A stretch of DNA of 37,863 bases. Source: Micromonospora antibiotica. GTDB taxonomy: Bacteria; Actinomycetota; Actinomycetes; Mycobacteriales; Micromonosporaceae. The translations under genes were made by a program, and so were the position numbers. A model generated the notes under the pieces. The model saw only the letters and a program-made list of their open reading frames with translations. It did not search any database and was not told where the DNA came from. The DNA lies in assembly GCF_017599305.1 (NCBI RefSeq), contig NZ_JAGFWR010000038.1, positions 1-37,863 on the forward strand. Direction: 5' to 3'. Positions 33,901 through 37,863 of this stretch are shown here, piece after piece; position 1 is the first letter of the stretch, and each line of letters starts with the position of its first letter.

Positions 33901-36615
33901 GTGACGCTGGCGCTCTACCGCAAGTACCGGCCGCGCACCTTCGCCGAGGTCATCGGCCAGGAGCACGTCACCGAGCCGTTGTCGCAGGCGCTGCGCAGCG
34001 GGCGGCTCAACCACGCCTACCTGTTCTCCGGTCCCCGGGGCTGCGGCAAGACCTCCAGCGCCCGGATCCTGGCCCGTTCGCTCAACTGCGAGCAGGGTCC
34101 GACCCCGGAGCCGTGTGGGCAGTGTGCGTCGTGCCGGTCGCTGGCCGTCGACGGCTCCGGCTCGATCGACGTCATCGAGATCGACGCGGCCAGCCACGGT
34201 GGTGTCGACGACGCCCGCGAGCTGCGGGAGAAGGCGTTCTTCGCGCCGGCCCAGAGCCGCTTCAAGATCTATGTCATCGACGAGGCGCACATGGTCTCGT
34301 CGGCCGGCTTCAACGCCCTGCTCAAGCTGGTCGAGGAGCCCCCGGAGTACGTCAAGTTCATCTTCGCCACGACCGAGCCGGAGAAGGTCCTCGGCACGAT
34401 CAAGTCGCGGACCCACCACTATCCGTTCCGGCTGATCCCGCCGAAGGTGCTCCGGCCGTACCTGGAGCAGCTCACCCAGGCCGAGGGCGTCACGGTCGAC
34501 CCGGCGGTCTTCCCGCTGGTGGTGCGCGCCGGTGGTGGCAGCGCCCGGGACAGCCTCTCCGTGCTCGACCAGCTCATCGCGGGCGCCGGCCCGGAGGGGG
34601 TCACCTATCCCCGGGCCGCCGCGCTGCTCGGCGTCACCGACGCCGCGTTGATCGACGAGATGTGCGACGCGTTGGCCGCCGGGGACGGCGCGGCCGCGTA
34701 CGCCACCGTCGACCGGGTGGCCGAGGCCGGCCACGATTCGCGCCGGTTCGCCTCCGACCTGCTCGAACGGCTGCGCGACCTGATCGTGCTCCAGCAGGTG
34801 CCGGACGCCGCCGGCAAGGGCCTGATCGACGGCCCGGCCGACCAGATCGAGCGGATGGCCGCCCAGGCCCAGCGGCTCGGCCCGGCGACCCTGTCCCGGT
34901 GCGCCGACATCGTGCACAACGGTCTGGTCGACATGCGCGGCACCACCGCGCCCCGGCTGCTGCTGGAGCTGATCTGCGCCCGGATGCTGCTCCCCGGCGT
35001 CGACGACGCCACCGGCGCCCTTCTCCAGCGCCTCGAACGGATGGAGCGCCGGCTCACCCTGGGTGGCGGGGAGCTGCCGCCGGCCCCCGCCGGCTCCGCA
35101 CCCCCCACCCCCCCTCCTGCGGTACGCCAGGAGCCTCCCGCCCCGGGCGCGGCTGCCGCCGCGTCCGACCCGCAGACCGCCGGCCCGGCGGCTGCCGATG
35201 CGCTGTCCGGGGCAGCTGCCGCCCGCGCCGCTGCCGCGTCGGCCGCTTCCCGGCCCAGCGGGCCCACCCCGCCCACCCCCACCGGCCCGCCTCGGGACGA
35301 CTCCGTCCCCACTGTCGGCGGGCCCGCGACTGACGGCTCCACCCCGACGGCCGGTGGCCCGGGCGTCGGTGACCCCGACCCGGCGGCCCGTCGGGTGCCG
35401 CCCTCGGCCGTCATGCCCGACCCGGCCACCCCCGAGCCGCCGCGTCCGGGTGCTGCGACACCTGGTGCCCTCGACGCCGTCGCGGTACGCCGGGTGTGGC
35501 CGGACGTGGTCGGTAAGGTCGGCCGGAAGAGCAAGAAGGTGGCCGCCTGGGCGCGGGAGGCGACCGTCCGGGAGGTCGACGGGCAGTCCCTCCTGCTCAC
35601 GTTCCGGTACCCGTTCCACGCCCAGGCTCTCTCCGCCGAGCCGGACCTCCTCCTCGAAGCGCTGTACGAGGAGTTCGGCGGTCGGTGGCAGATCCGCTGC
35701 GAGGTGGCCGGTGAACGGGGTGGCGCGTCGTCCGGCGCTCCGTCCCGCCCTGCTGCCGCCCCGCCCCGACCGGCACCCGCCCCACCCACCGCACCGGCCG
35801 GGCCGGTCAGCGGGGCTTCGTCCAGCCCGTCCAGCGGCACCCTGGCCGGCCCGTCCGGCGGCACCCTGGCCGGCCCGTCCGGCGGCAACCCGGCCGGCCC
35901 GTCCGGCGGCAACCCGGCCGGGTCCACCGGCTCGTCCGGCCCCACCGCACCGGGCGGTTCGCCTGGTAACACCGCCCGAAACGGTGCGGCTGGCGGCGGT
36001 GCGGCACGGTCACCGGGTGGGCCGCCCGACCAGGTGGGCAGGGCGGGCAGCGCAGCCACCCCGGCCGACGCGGTCGGTGGGGGCGACGACGAGGGCTGGC
36101 CCGAACCGGCCCGCCCCGGCGGGTCCGCCAGCGCCGCATCCGACGAGTGGCCCGAACCGGCCCGCCCCGGTGGGGCGACGGCGACCGCGACGGCAGCCGC
36201 CCCGGCGGTGCCCGCTGCGCCCGCCGTACCCAGACCGGCCGGTCCGCCGCCGACACCGCCGCCGGCGACGGCCGGGGCCACCGGTGCGCCGGTGAGCAGC
36301 GCGATCGCGGCGGCGCGGGCGGCTGCGGCGGGTAAGGGACCTCGGGCCGCCCCGGCGGGACGCAGGACCGCCGACGCGGAGTGGGCGGGCGAGCCGCCGT
36401 ACGACCCGGACTACGACGGTCCGGTCCGTGCCGGTGGGGCACCGGCGGGCGCGACCCGGGCCACTCCCGCCTACGAGGGGTTCGACCCGGGTGACGAACC
36501 GCTGGACGAGGTGATCGACGAGCGGACCGCCCGGCAGTCGAGTGAGGAGCAGGCGGTGCAGTTGCTCCGTGAGGCGTTCGGTGCCGAGAAGATCGACGAG
36601 GTGGACGCGCGCTGA
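33901..36615 (+). CDS. dnaX: DNA polymerase III subunits gamma and tau
   Basis: A 904-residue clamp-loader ATPase. YRKYRPRTFAEVIGQEHV starts the AAA+ domain. GPRGCGKTSSAR is the Walker A and VIDEAHMVSSAGFNALLK the Walker B plus sensor region. The zinc module CEQGPTPEPCGQCASC lies between them, and ATTEPEKVLGTIKSR is sensor 1. A helical lid and collar run to about residue 390. Conserved residues 520-610 (VRRVWPDVVGKVGRKSKKV) follow, then a long Pro/Gly/Ala-rich tail with 24-bp repeats, and an acidic end that should contact DnaE. No frameshift signal for a short gamma form was found. GTG 33901 follows AGGAGG by about eight bases. It leads an apparent dnaX-ybaB-recR cluster. Confidence 0.97.
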   Translation: MTLALYRKYRPRTFAEVIGQEHVTEPLSQALRSGRLNHAYLFSGPRGCGKTSSARILARSLNCEQGPTPEPCGQCASCRSLAVDGSGSIDVIEIDAASHGGVDDARELREKAFFAPAQSRFKIYVIDEAHMVSSAGFNALLKLVEEPPEYVKFIFATTEPEKVLGTIKSRTHHYPFRLIPPKVLRPYLEQLTQAEGVTVDPAVFPLVVRAGGGSARDSLSVLDQLIAGAGPEGVTYPRAAALLGVTDAALIDEMCDALAAGDGAAAYATVDRVAEAGHDSRRFASDLLERLRDLIVLQQVPDAAGKGLIDGPADQIERMAAQAQRLGPATLSRCADIVHNGLVDMRGTTAPRLLLELICARMLLPGVDDATGALLQRLERMERRLTLGGGELPPAPAGSAPPTPPPAVRQEPPAPGAAAAASDPQTAGPAAADALSGAAAARAAAASAASRPSGPTPPTPTGPPRDDSVPTVGGPATDGSTPTAGGPGVGDPDPAARRVPPSAVMPDPATPEPPRPGAATPGALDAVAVRRVWPDVVGKVGRKSKKVAAWAREATVREVDGQSLLLTFRYPFHAQALSAEPDLLLEALYEEFGGRWQIRCEVAGERGGASSGAPSRPAAAPPRPAPAPPTAPAGPVSGASSSPSSGTLAGPSGGTLAGPSGGNPAGPSGGNPAGSTGSSGPTAPGGSPGNTARNGAAGGGAARSPGGPPDQVGRAGSAATPADAVGGGDDEGWPEPARPGGSASAASDEWPEPARPGGATATATAAAPAVPAAPAVPRPAGPPPTPPPATAGATGAPVSSAIAAARAAAAGKGPRAAPAGRRTADAEWAGEPPYDPDYDGPVRAGGAPAGATRATPAYEGFDPGDEPLDEVIDERTARQSSEEQAVQLLREAFGAEKIDEVDAR
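35836..35931 (+). repeat. 24-bp tandem repeats in the dnaX tail
   Basis: Four units of 24 bp start at 35836, 35860, 35884 and 35908, each close to GGCACCCTGGCCGGCCCGTC plus CGGC. They encode an eight-residue motif G-T/N-L/P-A-G-P-S-G. The frame is kept. Confidence 0.92.
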
Positions 36616-36699
36616 CGCGCCGTTCCCCGGACCGGACCACCGGTCGCCCCCGACTAGGCTGGGCGCGGCCGAGCAGACGAGTGCGAGAAGGAGCCATCC

Positions 36700-37032
36700 G
36701 TGCGCCCAGGTGGACAGCCGAACATGCAGCAGATGCTGAAGCAGGCGCAGAAGATGCAGCAGCAGATCGCCAAAGCACAGGCCGAGTTGGCCGAGGCCGA
36801 GGTGACCGGCACCGCCGGTGGTGGGCTGGTCACCGCGACCGTCTCCGGCTCCGGTGAGGTCAAGGGCATCAGGATCGACCCGAAGGCGGTCGACCCGGAG
36901 GACGTCGAGACCCTGGAGGACCTGGTCGTCGCGGCCCTGCACAACGCCGCCGAGGCGGCCAAGGAGCTGACCGACCAGAAGATGGGTCCGGTGGCCGGCG
37001 GCATGGGCGGCCTCGGCCTGCCCGGATTCTGA
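36700..37032 (+). CDS. ybaB: YbaB/EbfC family nucleoid-associated protein
   Basis: A 110-residue DNA-binding protein. MQQMLKQAQKMQQQIAKAQAEL is the long N-terminal helix. VTGTAGGGLVTATVSGSGEVKGIRIDPKAV is the conserved sheet, and DLVVAALHNAAEAAKELTDQKM the C-terminal helix of the dimer. A Gly-rich tail ends the protein. YbaB dimers bind DNA and help nucleoid organisation or recombination. GTG 36700 follows AAGGAG by six bases. It lies directly between dnaX and recR, the normal order. Confidence 0.95.
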   Translation: MRPGGQPNMQQMLKQAQKMQQQIAKAQAELAEAEVTGTAGGGLVTATVSGSGEVKGIRIDPKAVDPEDVETLEDLVVAALHNAAEAAKELTDQKMGPVAGGMGGLGLPGF

Positions 37033-37039
37033 CCCGCCG

Positions 37040-37633
37040 ATGTACGAGGGTGCCATCCAGGACCTGATCGACGAGTTGGGGCGGCTGCCGGGCGTCGGCC
37101 CGAAGAGCGCCCAGCGGATCGCGTTCCACGTCCTGTCGGCGGACCCGGCCGACGTCACCCGGCTGGCCGGGGCGTTGCGCAAGGTCAAGGACCTGGTCCG
37201 GTTCTGCACCACCTGCTTCAACGTCGCCGAGTCGGAGCAGTGCCGCATCTGCCGCGACCCGCGCCGCACCGACGAGGTGATCTGCGTGGTCGAGGAACCG
37301 AAGGACGTGGTGGCGATCGAGCGGACCGGTGAGTTCCGGGGCCGCTACCACGTGCTCGGCGGGGCGATCAATCCGCTGGAGGGGATCGGCCCGGACAACC
37401 TGCGGATCCGTGAGCTGATGACCCGGCTCAGCGCGGGGACGATCCGTGAGCTGATCCTCGCCACCGACCCGAACACCGAGGGTGAGGCGACCGCGACGTA
37501 CCTGGCGCTGATGGTCAAGCCGATGGGGATCGCGGTCACCCGCCTCGCCAGCGGCCTGCCGGTCGGCGGCGACCTGGAGTACGCCGACGAGATCACCCTG
37601 GGCCGGGCCTTCGAGGGCCGCCGCGCGGTCTGA
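37040..37633 (+). CDS. recR: Recombination mediator protein RecR
   Basis: A 197-residue protein of the RecFOR repair pathway; it forms a ring-shaped tetramer that helps load RecA on gapped DNA. MYEGAIQDLIDELGRLPGVGPKSAQRIAFHVL is the helix-hairpin-helix. CTTCFNVAESEQCRIC holds the four zinc Cys, and VVEEPKDVVAIERTGEFRGRYHVL with the following EGD-type segment is the Toprim domain. The length fits the family exactly. It begins seven bases after ybaB, so the two share a transcript, and a long hairpin follows. Confidence 0.97.
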   Translation: MYEGAIQDLIDELGRLPGVGPKSAQRIAFHVLSADPADVTRLAGALRKVKDLVRFCTTCFNVAESEQCRICRDPRRTDEVICVVEEPKDVVAIERTGEFRGRYHVLGGAINPLEGIGPDNLRIRELMTRLSAGTIRELILATDPNTEGEATATYLALMVKPMGIAVTRLASGLPVGGDLEYADEITLGRAFEGRRAV

Positions 37634-37704
37634 CGCCCGGTCTCCGGTGCCGAGGCGGTTCGTGGTCCCCAGGGCAGGCACCACGGCGACACGGTGGACA
37701 TGCC

Positions 37705-37738
37705 GATGGCCGGCACCCCGGGCGGGGTGCCGGCCATC
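37705..37738. terminator. Terminator after recR
   Basis: A perfect 15-bp stem (37705-37719 with 37724-37738) with a GGGC loop lies 71 bases past the recR stop and 24 bases before the stop of the convergent partial gene, so it can end both. Confidence 0.85.
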
Positions 37739-37762
37739 GTTGTCGTGCGGGTTTGCTGCGGG

Positions 37763-37863
37763 TCAGCTGTTCCAGTGGTGGGCGACGAGGTCGGCGGCCT
37801 GGGTTTCCCACTGGGCGTAGTGGTCGGGGTAGGCGGAGACCTGGACGGTCTGGGCGGCCTTGG
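37763..37863 (-). CDS. C-terminal fragment of a probable secreted wall-lytic enzyme (5' part outside the window)
   Basis: The last 33 codons of a minus-strand gene run off the window edge. They read KAAQTVQVSAYPDHYAQWETQ and on to HHWNS, then stop. This VQVSAYPD-x-YA-x-WE ending resembles the C-termini of actinobacterial lytic transglycosylase or NlpC/P60-type proteins that I recall from envelope and conjugation loci. No catalytic part is visible, so the call rests only on this tail. The recR hairpin lies 24 bases past the stop. Confidence 0.6.
   Translation of the reverse strand, partial: KAAQTVQVSAYPDHYAQWETQAADLVAHHWNS

Noticed and set aside
33703..35619. A 638-codon minus-strand frame over SRP RNA and dnaX
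   Set aside because: It is antisense to dnaX and runs through an RNA gene, so it is a shadow.

Overview
The window is very GC-rich DNA (codon third positions are almost all G or C) from a high-GC actinobacterium. A Micromonosporaceae origin, Micromonospora-like, fits best. Supporting signs are the 5S rRNA sequence, an AftD-type arabinofuranosyltransferase (implying an arabinan-containing wall), a TadA gene with its actinobacterial partner protein, the small SRP RNA beside dnaX, and the ybaB-recR pair. The assignment rests on recalled family features, not on a search.

Layout. Positions 1-120 hold the 3' end of a 5S rRNA and its terminator, the end of an rRNA operon. An F420/NADP-type oxidoreductase (446-1072) faces a VanW-family membrane-anchored wall protein (1196-3013). 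From 3.5 to 17.6 kb lies an envelope-polysaccharide region. It holds a propeller plus five-FN3 surface protein overlapping a flippase-type exporter, a GT-C-like polytopic membrane protein that appears to start at CTG, a DUF2613 small protein, a GT4 glycosyltransferase, the 1452-residue AftD homologue, a membrane acyltransferase and a DUF3068 protein. Many of these genes lie head to head or tail to tail, and two tail-to-tail pairs overlap in coding sequence. A plausible reading, which is inference, is assembly, export, acyl decoration and surface display of an arabinan-type glycan.

From 17.8 to 25.3 kb are minus-strand genes: a DUF885 metallopeptidase-like protein, a Uma2-like protein, a PHP-domain phosphoesterase, a secreted GH81 beta-1,3-glucanase with a LacI-type operator in its promoter, and an M23 lipoprotein. 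From 25.4 to 28.3 kb are a small membrane protein, a 55-residue Arg-rich ORF, the tRNA adenosine deaminase pair, deoD and tRNA-Ser(CGA). From 28.4 to 33.3 kb are an 858-residue secreted protein made of seven four-cysteine repeats, two coupled hypothetical genes, an AlpA-like HTH protein and an alpha/beta hydrolase. The right end is housekeeping: tRNA-Ser(GGA), SRP RNA, dnaX, ybaB, recR, and the 3' end of a probable wall-lytic enzyme.

The features most worth a second look are the seven-repeat cysteine protein, the CTG-started AftD-like membrane protein, the glycosyltransferase tail that reads through a terminator and a 30-bp repeat array, the 32-bp duplications of a gene end including its stop codon, and the low-complexity insertion inside TadA.
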